Shown here in pieces: positions 7,664-17,555 of a stretch of DNA of 64,000 bases. The notes beneath the pieces were generated by a model, which worked only from the letters and a program-made list of their open reading frames with translations, was not told where the DNA came from and did not search any database. Made by a program: the position numbers and the translations under genes. Position 1 is the first letter of the stretch. Every line of letters starts with the position of its first letter. This stretch comes from Methylobacterium sp. PvR107 (GTDB lineage: Bacteria; Pseudomonadota; Alphaproteobacteria; Rhizobiales; Beijerinckiaceae), in contig NZ_JAFIBW010000001.1 in assembly GCF_017833295.1 (NCBI RefSeq), forward strand, positions 3,933,501-3,997,500. Direction: 5' to 3'.

Positions 7664-9682
7664 TTATACCGTCACCTGCGTCCCCACCTCCACCACCCGC
7701 CCGGTCGGGATCTGGAAGAAATCCGTCGCGTCGTTGGCGTTCTTGGCGAGCGTGATGAAGATCCGGTCCTGCCAGAGCGGCATGTTCGAATGCGCCGCCG
7801 GCCGGATCGAGCGGCGGGACAGGAAGAACGAGGTCGCCATGATGTCGAACTTGAAGCCCTGGCGGCGCAGCAGCACCAGCGTCTTCGGGATGTTCGGCGT
7901 CTCCATGTAGCCGAACTTCATCACGACCTTGTAGAAATGCGGGCCCACCGGCTCGATCCGGACCTTGTCGGCCTCGTTGGACCGCGGCGTGTCCACCGTC
8001 TCGACGGTGAGGATCACGTTCTTCTCGTGCAGCACCTTGTTGTGCTTGAGGTTGTGCAGGAGCGCCGCCGGGGCGATCTCGGGGTCGCTCGTCAGGAACA
8101 CCGCGGTGCCGCGGACGTGGTGGGGAGGGCTCTTCTCCAGCATGCCCACCAGCTCCACGAGCGGCACGTCGGTCTTGCGGGTCTTGTTGAACAGGATCGT
8201 GACCCCGCGCACCCAGGTCCACATCAGGATGATGAGGCCGCCGGCGAGCAGCAGCGGCACGTAGCCACCCTCCACCACCTTGATCAGGTTCGAGAGCAGG
8301 AACAGGAATTCGAGGATGATGAAGGGCAGCATCACCGCGGCGGCCGCCACCGGTGACCAGCCCCACATCCGCCAGATCACCAGGAAGGTCATGGAGGCGG
8401 TGAGCAGCATCGTGCCGGTCACCGCGATGCCGTAGGCCGAGGCCAGCGACGAGGAGGTCTTGAACAGCACCGCCAGCAGCACGACGCCGATCATCAGCAA
8501 GCCGTTGATCTGCGGCAGGTAGATCTGGCCGGCATGCGATTCGGAGGTGTGGCGGATCTCAAGCCGCGGCAGCAGGCCGAGCTGGATCGCCTGCCGGGAC
8601 AGCGAGAAGGCGCCGGTAATCACCGCCTGGCTCGCCACCACGGTGGCGAGCGTGGCCAGCACCACCATCGGCAGCAGGCCCCAGACCGGGACCAGCTGGA
8701 AGAACGGATCGGCCGTGTCGGGCTTCTCCAGCACCAGGGCCGCTTGCCCGAGATAGTTGAGGGCGAGGGCCGGGAAGACGAGGCAGACCCAGGCGACCTG
8801 GATCGGCTTGCGGCCGAAATGCCCGAGATCGGCGAACAGGGCTTCGGCGCCGGTCACCGCCAGGAACACCGCGCCCAGCGCTACCAACGCCCCGCTGCCG
8901 TGGCCGAGCAGGTAATGCACCGCGTACCAGGGGTTGACCGCTCGGAACACCTCCGGGTGCAGGCCGATATGCGGCAGGGCCGCGAGCGCCATGGCGACGA
9001 ACCACACCACGGTCATTGGCCCGAAGAAGGCCGCGACCTTGGCGGTGCCGCGATTCTGCACGAGGAACAGCGCGACGATGATCGTCACGGTGATCGGCAG
9101 CACGTAGTCGTTCAGGGCCGGGGTGACGAGCTTCAGCCCCTCCACGGCCGAGAGCACAGAGATCGCCGGGGTGATGACCGCGTCGCCGTAGAACAGCGAG
9201 GCGCCGAGCAGGCCCAGAATGAACACGATGCGCGAGCCGCCGAGCGCCTTGCGGGCCAGCGCCATCAGCGAAAGGATGCCGCCCTCGCCGTTGTTGTCCA
9301 TGCGCAGCAGGATCGTGACGTACTTGATCGTCACGATCATGAAGAGGGCCCAGAGGATCAGCGAGACGGTGCCGATCACCTCCTCGGGCAGCAGGATGCC
9401 GTCGGTGCGGGCCGGGACCAGAGCCTCGCGGAACGCGTAAAGCGGGCTCGTGCCGATATCGCCGTAGACGACCCCGACGGAGCCGACCAGCAGCGTCCAG
9501 AAGCCGGCATGGCCGTGGCGCGTCTCGGCCTTTTCGGGGGCATCGAGCGAGCCGGAGGGCACCGGCCCCTGCGTCGGCGCCGGGCTGTCGGCGCCGTTCG
9601 AGGCCGGGCCTGGGTCGCGCGCGGCGTCGGGCGCTGCGGGCGCGGGCTGGGCTGCTACGCCGGGTGCGAAGGTTTGGCTCAT
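7664..9682 (-). CDS. kup: Kup low-affinity potassium:proton symporter
   Basis: 672 residues with an Ala/Pro-rich cytoplasmic leader of about 58 residues, then the family signature [11 protein letters not shown] at 74-84 and about a dozen hydrophobic segments to roughly residue 490, followed by the hydrophilic C-terminal domain usual for KUP/HAK/KT transporters. Other family landmarks: [19 protein letters not shown] and [19 protein letters not shown]. Inner membrane potassium uptake. Monocistronic on the minus strand; 427 bp separate it from the upstream ispG, including a dispersed palindromic repeat. The stop TAA abuts an AT-rich island. Confidence 0.96.
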   Translation of the reverse strand: MSQTFAPGVAAQPAPAAPDAARDPGPASNGADSPAPTQGPVPSGSLDAPEKAETRHGHAGFWTLLVGSVGVVYGDIGTSPLYAFREALVPARTDGILLPEEVIGTVSLILWALFMIVTIKYVTILLRMDNNGEGGILSLMALARKALGGSRIVFILGLLGASLFYGDAVITPAISVLSAVEGLKLVTPALNDYVLPITVTIIVALFLVQNRGTAKVAAFFGPMTVVWFVAMALAALPHIGLHPEVFRAVNPWYAVHYLLGHGSGALVALGAVFLAVTGAEALFADLGHFGRKPIQVAWVCLVFPALALNYLGQAALVLEKPDTADPFFQLVPVWGLLPMVVLATLATVVASQAVITGAFSLSRQAIQLGLLPRLEIRHTSESHAGQIYLPQINGLLMIGVVLLAVLFKTSSSLASAYGIAVTGTMLLTASMTFLVIWRMWGWSPVAAAAVMLPFIILEFLFLLSNLIKVVEGGYVPLLLAGGLIILMWTWVRGVTILFNKTRKTDVPLVELVGMLEKSPPHHVRGTAVFLTSDPEIAPAALLHNLKHNKVLHEKNVILTVETVDTPRSNEADKVRIEPVGPHFYKVVMKFGYMETPNIPKTLVLLRRQGFKFDIMATSFFLSRRSIRPAAHSNMPLWQDRIFITLAKNANDATDFFQIPTGRVVEVGTQVTV

Positions 9683-9948
9683 GCGGATGTCGGAAGCTCG
9701 GGCGTGGCCGGCGCTTCGCGGTTCGGCTCAGGGGCCAATCGGGGCCGGGCAGAAAACGCGAAGACTCCGCCGAACCGCGCGGGCCGGCCACCGGGCCGAC
9801 CTTTCACGGGATCGTGGCGCGTTGCTACCACGGTCGCGGGCAGGCGGAAACCGTGTGCATCTGCGAAGAGCGCGGGGCTGGGTCTCGGCGCGGGGACCGG
9901 GCTATAAACATTAATTCGGCGCGTCAGGCCCAGACCTGGCCGCCGCCC

Positions 9949-10062
9949 CGTCATCCCGGGGCCGCGGAGGGGAGCCCGGGATCCGGAGCCGCCGACGCGC
10001 TCAGACTTTGCACCACCAGCGGTTCTGGTTTCCGGGCTCACCTGCGGCGCCCTGAATGACGG
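9949..10062. repeat. Dispersed imperfect palindrome, family 1, copy A
   Basis: Starts CGTCATCCCGGGGCCGCGGAG and ends GGGCTCACCTGCGGCGCCCTGAATGACGG, the two ends being rough reverse complements around a variable centre. Lies in the kup-ispG gap, just past the ispG stop. Five more copies occur in this window. Confidence 0.75.
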
Positions 10063-10109
10063 TGCGGGAGACTGGTCCTCCGCCGGTCGAAGGAGACCCG
10101 CCCCGCGCC

Positions 10110-11438
10110 TCACTCGGCAGCGGTTCGCGTCCCGCCCTGCTGGCCGAATCGGCGCTGGATGTAGTCGATCACGATCGTCTCGAAATCCTTGGCCAGGGTC
10201 GGGCCGCGCAGCGTCATCGCCTTCTTGCCGTCGATGAAGACCGGTGCGGTCGGGGTCTCGCCGGTCCCGGGCAGCGAGATACCGATATCGGCGTGCTTCG
10301 ATTCGCCCGGGCCGTTCACGATGCAGCCCATCACGGCGACGTTCAGCCCCTCGACGCCCGGATAGGTCTTCTTCCACTCCGGCATCGACGTGACGATCCA
10401 GTTCTGGATGTCGCGGGCGAGTTCCTGGAACGTCGTCGAGGTCGTGCGGCCGCAGCCCGGGCAGGCCGCCACCATCGGCACGAAGGTGCGGAACCCCATC
10501 GTCTGCAGGAGTTCCTGGCTGGCCTTCACCTCGACGCTCCGGTCGCCGCCGGGTTCGGGGGTAAGGGAATAGCGGATCGTGTCGCCGATCCCCTCCTGCA
10601 GGAGCACACCGATGGCGGCCGAGGCGGCGACCAGGCCCTTCGAGCCCATGCCGGCCTCGGTCAGGCCGAGATGGATCGCGTAATCCGAGCGGCGCGCCAC
10701 CTCGCGGTAGACGGCAATAAGGTCCTGAACGGCCGAGACCTTGGCCGAGAGGATGATCTTGTTCTGCGGCAGGCCGAGCTCCACGGCCCGGTCCGCCGAG
10801 CCGATCGCCGAGCGGACCATCGCCTCGCGCATCACCGCGCGGGCATCGATCGGGCGCGGCAGCTTGGCGTTCTCGTCCATCAGGTGGGTGAGCAGCTCGC
10901 CGTCGAGGGAGCCCCAGTTGGCGCCGATCCGCACGGTCTTGTTGTGCTTGATCGCCTGCTCGATGATCGCCGAGAACTGCGTGTCCTTCTTGTCCTTGAA
11001 GCCGACGTTGCCGGGGTTGATCCGGTACTTGGCCAGCGCCTCGGCGCAGGCCGGATGGTCGGCGAGCAGCTTGTGGCCGATGTAGTGGAAGTCGCCCACC
11101 AGCGGCACGTGGACCCCGATCCGGTCGAGGCGCTCGCGGATCTTCGGCACTGCGGCGGCCGCCTCGTCGCGATCGACGGTGATGCGGACCAGCTCCGAGC
11201 CGACCCGGGCGAGCTGGGCGACCTGCGCCACGGTGGCGTCGATATCGGCCGTGTCGGTGTTGGTCATCGACTGGACGACGATCGGGGCGCCGCCGCCGAC
11301 CGTGACCGCGCCGTCGCCCTCGCCGACCGTGACGCCGACCGTGCGGTGGCGCGGGGCGGGACCTGCGACCTCCGGTCCGCCACCGGCCAGCGGGTTGTCG
11401 GCGGGGATTTCGGAACGGGTGGCTTCCATGACTTCCAT
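10110..11438 (-). CDS. ispG: 4-hydroxy-3-methylbut-2-enyl diphosphate synthase (flavodoxin)
   Basis: 442 residues. IspG/GcpE converts MEcPP to HMBPP in the MEP isoprenoid pathway using a 4Fe-4S cluster. The N-terminal TIM-barrel part shows [21 protein letters not shown] and [14 protein letters not shown] segments; the C-terminal cluster domain has CPGCGRTT (Cys-x2-Cys) and [22 protein letters not shown] (third Cys and the catalytic Glu). Length fits the alphaproteobacterial form. The first Met (11438) is followed by a second (MEATRSE, three codons on), so the start is ambiguous by three residues. Monocistronic, divergent from the patatin gene. Confidence 0.96.
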   Translation of the reverse strand: MEVMEATRSEIPADNPLAGGGPEVAGPAPRHRTVGVTVGEGDGAVTVGGGAPIVVQSMTNTDTADIDATVAQVAQLARVGSELVRITVDRDEAAAAVPKIRERLDRIGVHVPLVGDFHYIGHKLLADHPACAEALAKYRINPGNVGFKDKKDTQFSAIIEQAIKHNKTVRIGANWGSLDGELLTHLMDENAKLPRPIDARAVMREAMVRSAIGSADRAVELGLPQNKIILSAKVSAVQDLIAVYREVARRSDYAIHLGLTEAGMGSKGLVAASAAIGVLLQEGIGDTIRYSLTPEPGGDRSVEVKASQELLQTMGFRTFVPMVAACPGCGRTTSTTFQELARDIQNWIVTSMPEWKKTYPGVEGLNVAVMGCIVNGPGESKHADIGISLPGTGETPTAPVFIDGKKAMTLRGPTLAKDFETIVIDYIQRRFGQQGGTRTAAE

Positions 11439-11595
11439 CGTGGACCTTCGCGTGCGCGTCTCGCGGGCCGTGGGAGCCCTGATGGCTGCCAGACCGGTCC
11501 GGGGACGCGCCTCGCCGGGACTTCGGGGCTGCCTTGGGTTAGCTGCGGACGACCCGGCGCCGCGTCAAGCCGGCGCCGCGCAGGACAGCATCGCG

Positions 11596-11619
11596 CATGA
11601 CAGCATCGCCGCTGTCATG
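11596..11619. promoter_or_regulatory. Inverted repeat in the ispG-patatin divergent region
   Basis: Perfect 9-bp arms CATGACAGC and GCTGTCATG around ATCGCC. The motif GACAGCATCGC also occurs once more directly upstream (about 11583), giving a direct plus inverted arrangement. A regulator site is possible; identity unknown. No gene is otherwise present in 11439-11790. Confidence 0.4.
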
Positions 11620-11741
11620 TCGTATCCGGGCGCCGATGTCGAGTTTGCCCGGGATCCCGCGAGGTTTTCGTCGGCACCTGTTGCCGATTCGCGCGAGGCT
11701 GGCCCGGGCCGGGCTTCGGTCCGCAACGCTGATGCGCGGTT

Positions 11742-11760
11742 GATGCTGCAGTGCAGCATC
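11742..11760. promoter_or_regulatory. 19-bp palindrome containing CTGC-N3-GCAG, PhaR-like site before the patatin gene
   Basis: GATGCTGCA-G-TGCAGCATC is a perfect palindrome ending 30 bases before the patatin ATG. Its core CTGC-AGT-GCAG fits the CTGC-N3/4-GCAG pattern reported for the polyhydroxyalkanoate-responsive repressor PhaR. Position over the start/leader region fits repression. Binding is inference. Confidence 0.45.
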
Positions 11761-11790
11761 CCATCTTCAGTCCTGTTCGAGGAGACCATC

Positions 11791-12918
11791 ATGAGCGAGC
11801 AGTCCGGCGAATTCGCGCCGCAGAACCCCGCGACGGCCGTGCCCGAGGCTCCGGTCTCGGACGGGATCGAAGCCGTCTCCGCGCAGCCGGCCGGTCCGGC
11901 TCTGGCCGGACCTCTGGCCGAGAAACCGGTCTCCCTGGCGCTGCAGGGTGGCGGCGCGCATGGCGCGTTCACCTGGGGCGTGCTCGACGCCCTGATCGAG
12001 GACGGGCGCCTCGCCTTCGAGGCGGTGACCGGGGCGAGCGCGGGCGCGATGAACGCCGTCGTTCTGGTGGATGGCTGGCTCAAGGGCGGCCCGGACGGGG
12101 CCCGCGAGGGGCTGGAGCGGTTCTGGCGCGAGGTCAGCCTCGACGGCGATCTCGGGCCGGCCCAGCGCCATTTCGTGGGCGGCCTGTTCAACTTGTGGAA
12201 GGGCAATCCGGTGGCCGAGTTCTGGGCCAAGATGCTGGCGCCCAGCCCCTACGTGTCGAACCCGCTCAACATCAACCCGCTGCGCAAGGCCCTGGCCGAG
12301 CAGGTCGATTTCGAGCGCCTGCGCGCGGCCGAGACTGCCGGCCTGTTCGTCTCCGCCACCAACGTCTGGACCGGCAAGCTCGCGGTGTTCGAGCGGGAGC
12401 GCCTGACCGTCGATCACCTGATGGCGTCGGCGTGCCTGCCCACCGTCTTCCAGGCGGTGGAGATCGACGGCGTGCCGTACTGGGATGGCGGCTATCTCGG
12501 CAATCCACCCCTCTACCCGCTCCATCGCGGCGCCCAGACCCGCGACATCCTGCTCGTGCAGATCAATCCCGTGGAGCGGCGTGAGACGCCGCGCACCGAG
12601 AGTGAGATCCGCGACCGGCTCAACGAGATCACCTTCAACGCCAACTTGATGCGGGAATTGCGGGCCATCGACTTCCTCGACGGGCTGATCGAGGAGGGGA
12701 CGCTCGGCCAGGGGCAATACCGTCGGGTCCTGGTCCACCGCATCGACGGCACCGACGCGCTGGAGGCGTACAACGCGGCGTCCAAGCTCGACGCGCGGTG
12801 GACCGTGTTCAAGCGCCTCCGCGACAAGGGACGGGCCGCCGCGCAGGCTTGGCTCGCCGAGAATTACGCGCGGGTCGGCCGGGACTGCACCGTCGATCTG
12901 CAGCAGGCGTACCAATAA
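11791..12918 (+). CDS. Patatin-like phospholipase/lipid hydrolase
   Basis: 375 residues from an ATG with a GAGGAG site 6-8 bases upstream; longer in-frame upstream Met codons are ignored because the domain and ribosome site agree on 11791. After a 45-residue Ala/Pro-rich lead, the oxyanion loop GGGAHG is at 53-58, the nucleophile Ser83 in GASAG, and the catalytic Asp232 in WDGG, the Ser-Asp dyad of patatins. No signal peptide, so it acts inside the cell on lipids or on granule-associated esters. The PhaR-like palindrome immediately upstream raises the possibility of a link to polyhydroxybutyrate metabolism; this is inference only. Confidence 0.92.
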   Translation: MSEQSGEFAPQNPATAVPEAPVSDGIEAVSAQPAGPALAGPLAEKPVSLALQGGGAHGAFTWGVLDALIEDGRLAFEAVTGASAGAMNAVVLVDGWLKGGPDGAREGLERFWREVSLDGDLGPAQRHFVGGLFNLWKGNPVAEFWAKMLAPSPYVSNPLNINPLRKALAEQVDFERLRAAETAGLFVSATNVWTGKLAVFERERLTVDHLMASACLPTVFQAVEIDGVPYWDGGYLGNPPLYPLHRGAQTRDILLVQINPVERRETPRTESEIRDRLNEITFNANLMRELRAIDFLDGLIEEGTLGQGQYRRVLVHRIDGTDALEAYNAASKLDARWTVFKRLRDKGRAAAQAWLAENYARVGRDCTVDLQQAYQ

Positions 12919-13152
12919 AGATGCATATCTCGGCATCAGTTCGCAAATTGCGTGATTAAAAATCGACTATCTTGTGCGTTTAGCGGCGATAAAATAAGCG
13001 AAAACTTGATTTCGATCTCGATTTATTCTGGCGGTTGTGCGTGCAGGCGGCGGCTTTTTGAGGAGACCGCTTGATTTTTACAGCAATCATCTCCTTGGTC
13101 CTCGCGGAATGGTTGCCCGGTCGGGTTGCCATCGTGCGGGCGAGAGCGGATC

Positions 13153-14835
13153 ATGGGCATTCGACTGGTCAAACTCAGGATCAGCATGAAAATCGCGCTG
13201 ATCATGGCGGTGATGCTGGCGATCACGGTCGGCGTGTCGGTGATCTCCCTCAGGAACGTCGACCAGATCGAGGCGACCGAGGCTTGGACGGTCCACACCC
13301 ATGAAGTTCTCTCCGAGATCGGCCGGATGACCACCGCGATGATCGACCGTGAAACGGGGCTGCGCGGCTATCTGATCGCCGCCGATCCTCGCTTCCTCGA
13401 GCCCGACGCGGCCGGCCGGAAGACCTTCGCGGCGGCTTGGGAGGCGGCTCGGGATCTGACCATGCGCAACGCGCAGCAGCAGGCGAGGCTCGCGGAGCTG
13501 AAATTGCTGGCCGAGGCTTGGAGCCGGAACGTCGCGGATCGCGAGATTGTCCTGATGAAGGATCCGGCAACGCGGGACGAGGCACGGCGCATCGAGAGCT
13601 CGGGGGCCGGAAAGGGGGCGATGGACGGCCTGCGCGCAAAGGCGGCTGAGCTGACGAAGGCCGAGCAGGACCTCCTCAAGGTCCGTACCGCGGGCTCGAT
13701 GGCGGCCATCGCGTCGTCGCGCACCGCCAGTCTCGGGTTGATGGTGTTCGCGGCCTTGGCCGGGCTGGCGCTCCTGCAGCTGAGCATAGCCCGTCCGATC
13801 CGCGCGATAACGGGCGCAATGACCCGGCTGGCCGCGGACGAGCTTTCGGTGGCCGTGCCAGGTGTCGGACGCGGCGACGAGATCGGCGCGATGGCCGAGG
13901 CCGTGCAGGTCTTCCGCGACGGGCTTGCCCGGGCCAAGGACCTGGAGTCGAAGACGGCGGAGGCGCGGGCGGCGCTGGAGGCCCAGCGCAAGGCGGCGAT
14001 GCGTGAGATGGCCGACGGCTTCGAGGCGGCGGTCGGCGGCGTCGTGCGCGCCGTCTCCGCGGCTGCGACCGAGCTGCAATCCACCGCCGAGACCATGAGC
14101 GTGGCCGCAGCCGAGACCGCACGGCAATCGACCGCCGTGGCCTCGGCGGCCGAACAGGCGGCCTCGAACGTCAACACGGTGGCGGCGGCGGCCGAGGAAC
14201 TCGGCACCACGGTCGCGGAGATCGGCCGTCAGGTGCAGAGTTCGGCGGACTTCGCCGGTGCAGCCGTCGCGGAGGCGGGAAAGTCCGCCGACCTCATGCG
14301 GACGCTGCGCGCTGGCGCCGCCCGGATCGGCGACGTGATCGGTCTGATCTCGGGCATCGCGGCGCAGACCAACCTGCTGGCGCTCAATGCCACGATCGAG
14401 GCGGCACGGGCCGGCGAGGCGGGACGCGGCTTCGCGGTGGTGGCGAGCGAGGTCAAGGAACTGGCGGGCCAGACCGCCAGAGCCACCGAGGAGGTCGCCA
14501 AGCAGATCGGCGAGATCCAGTCCTGGACCGGAGACGCGTCGGACGCGATCGCAGTCGTGGTCGGCCGCATCAACGAGATCAGCGGGCAGGCTGGCGGGAT
14601 TGCCGCAGCGATCGAGCAGCAAGGCTCGGCGACCCAGGAGATCGTCCGGAATGTTGGGCAGGCGGCGCTTGGGACCGGGGAGGTCACGGGCAGCATCGCG
14701 GGCGTGGCCCGCGCGGCCGAGGGCGCCGGCGCGGCCGCGGCGCAGGTCCTGGACTCGGCCTCTGGACTCACGAACCAGGCCCGAAAGCTCGACTCGGAGA
14801 TGCGCCGGTTCATCGACTCGATCCGGGCGGCCTGA
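13153..14835 (+). CDS. Methyl-accepting chemotaxis protein with CHASE3-type sensor
   Basis: 560 residues from the ATG at 13153 (GAGAG upstream); an in-frame ATG at 13126 would add nine residues without a clear ribosome site. A first membrane segment lies at about 12-32, a four-helix periplasmic domain with the CHASE3 hallmark [23 protein letters not shown] near 65-87, a second membrane segment at about 195-212, then HAMP and a long coiled-coil signalling domain whose hairpin tip reads [31 protein letters not shown]. No CheB/CheR docking pentapeptide at the C-terminus. Stand-alone receptor, so it must signal through chemotaxis genes elsewhere. The 234 bp before it are AT-rich and carry no other gene. 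Confidence 0.93.
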   Translation: MGIRLVKLRISMKIALIMAVMLAITVGVSVISLRNVDQIEATEAWTVHTHEVLSEIGRMTTAMIDRETGLRGYLIAADPRFLEPDAAGRKTFAAAWEAARDLTMRNAQQQARLAELKLLAEAWSRNVADREIVLMKDPATRDEARRIESSGAGKGAMDGLRAKAAELTKAEQDLLKVRTAGSMAAIASSRTASLGLMVFAALAGLALLQLSIARPIRAITGAMTRLAADELSVAVPGVGRGDEIGAMAEAVQVFRDGLARAKDLESKTAEARAALEAQRKAAMREMADGFEAAVGGVVRAVSAAATELQSTAETMSVAAAETARQSTAVASAAEQAASNVNTVAAAAEELGTTVAEIGRQVQSSADFAGAAVAEAGKSADLMRTLRAGAARIGDVIGLISGIAAQTNLLALNATIEAARAGEAGRGFAVVASEVKELAGQTARATEEVAKQIGEIQSWTGDASDAIAVVVGRINEISGQAGGIAAAIEQQGSATQEIVRNVGQAALGTGEVTGSIAGVARAAEGAGAAAAQVLDSASGLTNQARKLDSEMRRFIDSIRAA

Positions 14836-14947
14836 GGCGCGGCCGGCGCCTGCGACGAATCGACATCACGGAGGGACGAAACCCCACGCGGTCCGGCACG
14901 TTCCGGCGTCGGGCGCGCGGGCGCTCGCCGGGAACGAGGCTGCCGTC

Positions 14948-15502
14948 ATGACATTGCTGCGCCGGGAGGCCCTGATCCTGATTGGCGCCGGGCTTGCCGG
15001 CGGCGCCCATGCCGCCGATGGGCCGCGAGCGACGGATTTCGGTTTCGATACACCGGAGGGCGGCCCGATGCCTCTCTCGGCCTATGCTGGCCGACCGATC
15101 CTCGTGGTCAACACGGCGACGGCCTGCGGCTATGCCGGGCAGCTCGCCGGCCTTCAGACGCTGTGGACCCGCTTCGGCGACCGGGGATTGATGGTCATCG
15201 GTGTGCCCTCGCCGGATTTCGGCAATCAGGAGCCCCTGGACGGTCCGGCCATCGCGGAGGCCGCCCGGAAGAACCACGGCGTCACCTTCCCGCTGACCGC
15301 CAAGACCCGCGTGCGGATGCCGGGCGCCCACCCGTTCTACCGTTGGGCCGCAGCCGAACGCCCGGCCGAGACGCCCCGCTGGAACTTCCACAAGTACCTG
15401 ATCGCCCGCGACGGCAGCCTCGCGGCAGCCTTCGCCACGCAGGTCGAGCCCACCGATCCGCGCGTGATTTCGGGGATCGCCGCCACCCTCGACCAGGCCT
15501 GA
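14948..15502 (+). CDS. Exported glutathione peroxidase-like protein
   Basis: 184 residues. MTLLRREALILIGAGLAGGAHAAD is a signal peptide, with RRE as a weak Tat-like start. The peroxidase tetrad is present: Cys60 in NTATACGY, Gln in GNQEP, Trp and Asn in RWNFHKYLI. The usual resolving-Cys motif FPCNQF is replaced by VPSPDFGNQ, so there is no second Cys in that loop; this is the non-canonical exported Gpx seen in several proteobacteria. Expected role: reduction of periplasmic lipid or organic hydroperoxides with an unidentified reductant. It lies 112 bp after the chemoreceptor and 57 bp before the ECF sigma gene. Confidence 0.88.
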   Translation: MTLLRREALILIGAGLAGGAHAADGPRATDFGFDTPEGGPMPLSAYAGRPILVVNTATACGYAGQLAGLQTLWTRFGDRGLMVIGVPSPDFGNQEPLDGPAIAEAARKNHGVTFPLTAKTRVRMPGAHPFYRWAAAERPAETPRWNFHKYLIARDGSLAAAFATQVEPTDPRVISGIAATLDQA

Positions 15503-15558
15503 GCTCAGCCGTGCGCGCGCGAAGGGATTAAACGTCCGCGTGTCCGCGTTCACACCCT

Positions 15559-16194
15559 ATGGCATCGGATAAGAACAAGCGTCCCGACCTTCTCGATCTG
15601 CTCGTGCCGCTGCGGCGCTACGCGCGGTCGCTCACCCGCGACACGTTGCGGGCCGACGACCTCGTGCACGACACCCTGGTGCGCGCCCTGGAGATGCAGG
15701 GCACGCTGCGCCCGAACACGAACCTGCGCACCTGGATGATGACGGTGCTGCACAACGCCTTCATCGACGAGCAGCGCCGCAGGCAGGTCGAGGCGCGCCA
15801 CGCCGACACGCTGGTCCGGATGTCCGACGACATGGCGCCGCCGGCCCAGGAGGGCCGGGTCCGTCTCGCCCAGATCCGGCAGGCCTTTCTCACCCTGCCC
15901 GAGGAGCAGCGCGCCGCCCTGCACCTCGTGACCCTGGAGGGGATGGCCTATGCCGACGCGGCCGCCGTGCTGGGCATTCCGATCGGCACGCTGATGTCCC
16001 GCCTCGGCCGCGGCCGGGCGGCGCTGCGGGCCTTCGAGGAGGGCGCGCGGACCGACCCGGCCGCCGGTGAGGCAGGGTCCGGCCGATCCCCCGAGACACG
16101 GCGCGGGCCACCGTCGGCGCTGCGGCTCGTCGTGTCGGACGAGCCGCAGCGCCGCTCGGTCTGGCCGCTCCGGCGCGCCGTCGGTGAGGTCTGA
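15559..16194 (+). CDS. ECF-family RNA polymerase sigma factor
   Basis: 211 residues. Region 2 spans roughly 12-75, with RYARSLTRDTLRADDLVHDTLVRAL and LRTWMMTVLHNAFIDEQRR; region 4 (about 100-155) ends in LPEEQRAALHLVTLEGMAYADAAAVLGIPIGTLMSRLGRGRAAL, a complete helix-turn-helix. The last 50 residues are a non-conserved tail. Paired with the membrane anti-sigma factor gene 93 bp downstream, which would hold it at the membrane until a signal arrives. I did not find a GGAAC...CGTT general-stress promoter in front of it. Target regulon unknown; an exported peroxidase gene immediately upstream suggests envelope or oxidative stress (inference). Confidence 0.9.
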   Translation: MASDKNKRPDLLDLLVPLRRYARSLTRDTLRADDLVHDTLVRALEMQGTLRPNTNLRTWMMTVLHNAFIDEQRRRQVEARHADTLVRMSDDMAPPAQEGRVRLAQIRQAFLTLPEEQRAALHLVTLEGMAYADAAAVLGIPIGTLMSRLGRGRAALRAFEEGARTDPAAGEAGSGRSPETRRGPPSALRLVVSDEPQRRSVWPLRRAVGEV

Positions 16195-16287
16195 GGATGG
16201 ACCGGCACCGCGCGCGGTGCCGGCACGATAGCACGATTGCGGCCGGCGGATCGCCCTCCGGGCTACGCTGGATTCGAGGACTTCACG

Positions 16288-17052
16288 ATGATTGATCCGA
16301 TCACAGACGACGATCTCATCGCCTTCGTCGACGGGCAGATCGACCCGATGCGCCGCCTTGAGGTCGAGGCGCATCTGGCGGCCGATCCCGCGGCCGCGGC
16401 CCGCGTGATGGCCGAGATGCACGACCGCGACGCCCTGCGGGCCTGTTTCGAGCGTGTGCCGGGACCCGGGCCCGACCGGACCGTCGCCTTGGCGCGCCGC
16501 TTCGACCGGAACCTGCGCTGGCGCCGGGTCGCCTCGCGCCTGAAGCGGGCCGCCGCCATCGTGGTGCTCGTCGGCGCCGGATGGCTCGCCCACGACGAGA
16601 TCGGCCGGTTCGGCGTGCCCGATACCCTGGCGGCGACTCCGGATCCGACGCTGCTGTCGGATGCCCGGCAGGCCCGCGCGGTGGCACAGCTGCGCAAGAG
16701 CATCGCCGGGCAGGGCGACGGCCCGGTCTACGACCGGGCGCGCCTCCGCACCGTCACGGGCATCGACCTGCCGGCCCTTCCGGACGGCTGGCATGTGCGC
16801 GACATCCAGATCTTCCCCGCCCGGCACGGCACCGGCATCGAGATCGCCCTCGACGCCGCGACCTTCGGCGAGGCGTCGCTGTTCGCCACCCGCGGGATCC
16901 GCGGCGGCCCGGCGACGCTCACCGGCTCGGACGACGGCGACGTCGTCTCGTGGAATGCCGGCGACACCGCCTACGCCCTCAGCGGCCCGCGGGACGACGC
17001 GGACCTGCGTCAGGCCGCAAGCCTCCTCGGGGCCGGCGCGGCGATCCGCTGA
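16288..17052 (+). CDS. Membrane-anchored anti-sigma factor
   Basis: 254 residues from ATG 16288. The first 60 residues (DDDLIAFVDGQIDPMRRLEVEAHLAADP...) have the anti-sigma domain layout (short DDxLxAYVDG helix, then ExHLA), but the HxxxCxxC zinc ligands are absent, so it is of the zinc-less type. A single membrane helix at about 98-116 (AAAIVVLVGAGWLAHDEIG) follows; the rest is periplasmic, with no Cys. Downstream of, and surely paired with, the ECF sigma gene. The periplasmic part presumably senses the stimulus. Confidence 0.85.
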   Translation: MIDPITDDDLIAFVDGQIDPMRRLEVEAHLAADPAAAARVMAEMHDRDALRACFERVPGPGPDRTVALARRFDRNLRWRRVASRLKRAAAIVVLVGAGWLAHDEIGRFGVPDTLAATPDPTLLSDARQARAVAQLRKSIAGQGDGPVYDRARLRTVTGIDLPALPDGWHVRDIQIFPARHGTGIEIALDAATFGEASLFATRGIRGGPATLTGSDDGDVVSWNAGDTAYALSGPRDDADLRQAASLLGAGAAIR

Positions 17053-17126
17053 GCCCGCTCTGACCAGACCCTGCCCCCCCGGCAGGGCCCTCGACAGGGC
17101 GCCCCGGCGGGTGCCAAAGATCGGCC

Positions 17127-17555
17127 ATGCAGGCCGTCGGTTCAGGACACGAGGATGACGGGCTCGCCGCCCTGTTCGCGGCGGCCCGGTCTGTGCGCGA
17201 ACGGGCGCACGCCCCCTATTCCCGCTTCCGGGTCGGCGCCGCGCTCCGAGACGAGTTCGGCGCGATCCATGCCGGCTGCAACGTCGAGAACGCCGCCTAT
17301 CCGGTCGGCACCTGTGCGGAGGCGGGGGCGATCGCCGCCATGATTGCTGCCGGCGGCCGGCGGGTCACGGCGATCCTGGTCTGCGGCGACGGCGCCGGCC
17401 TCGTGACGCCCTGCGGTGCCTGCCGCCAGCGCATCCGCGAATTCGCCTTGCCGGACACGCCGATCCACGCGGCCGGCTCGGAGGGCATCCTCCGCAGCTT
17501 CACGCTGGCGGAGCTTCTGCCCGAATCCTTCGGTCCGGAGACGTTGGGTGAGTGA
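17127..17555 (+). CDS. cdd: Cytidine deaminase
   Basis: 142 residues, the short homotetrameric type. Zinc ligands Cys63 (TCAE, with Glu65 as proton shuttle), Cys96 and Cys99 (PCGACRQ); substrate loop FRVGAAL and CNVENAAYP are intact. Deaminates cytidine and deoxycytidine. First gene of a four-gene nucleoside salvage/catabolism operon: the next gene overlaps its end by eight bases. Confidence 0.95.
   Translation: MQAVGSGHEDDGLAALFAAARSVRERAHAPYSRFRVGAALRDEFGAIHAGCNVENAAYPVGTCAEAGAIAAMIAAGGRRVTAILVCGDGAGLVTPCGACRQRIREFALPDTPIHAAGSEGILRSFTLAELLPESFGPETLGE

Noticed and set aside
10056..11600. 514-codon plus-strand frame over ispG
   Set aside because: Antisense shadow; IspG motifs are unambiguous on the other strand.
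13071..13304. Small TTG-start frame after a GAGGAG site before the chemoreceptor
   Set aside because: Begins plausibly (hydrophobic [14 protein letters not shown]) but soon runs in a His/Arg/Asp-rich shadow frame within the chemoreceptor gene; not supported.
15503..15558. General stress (EcfG) promoter before the ECF sigma gene
   Set aside because: No GGAAC element at the correct distance from a CGTT.
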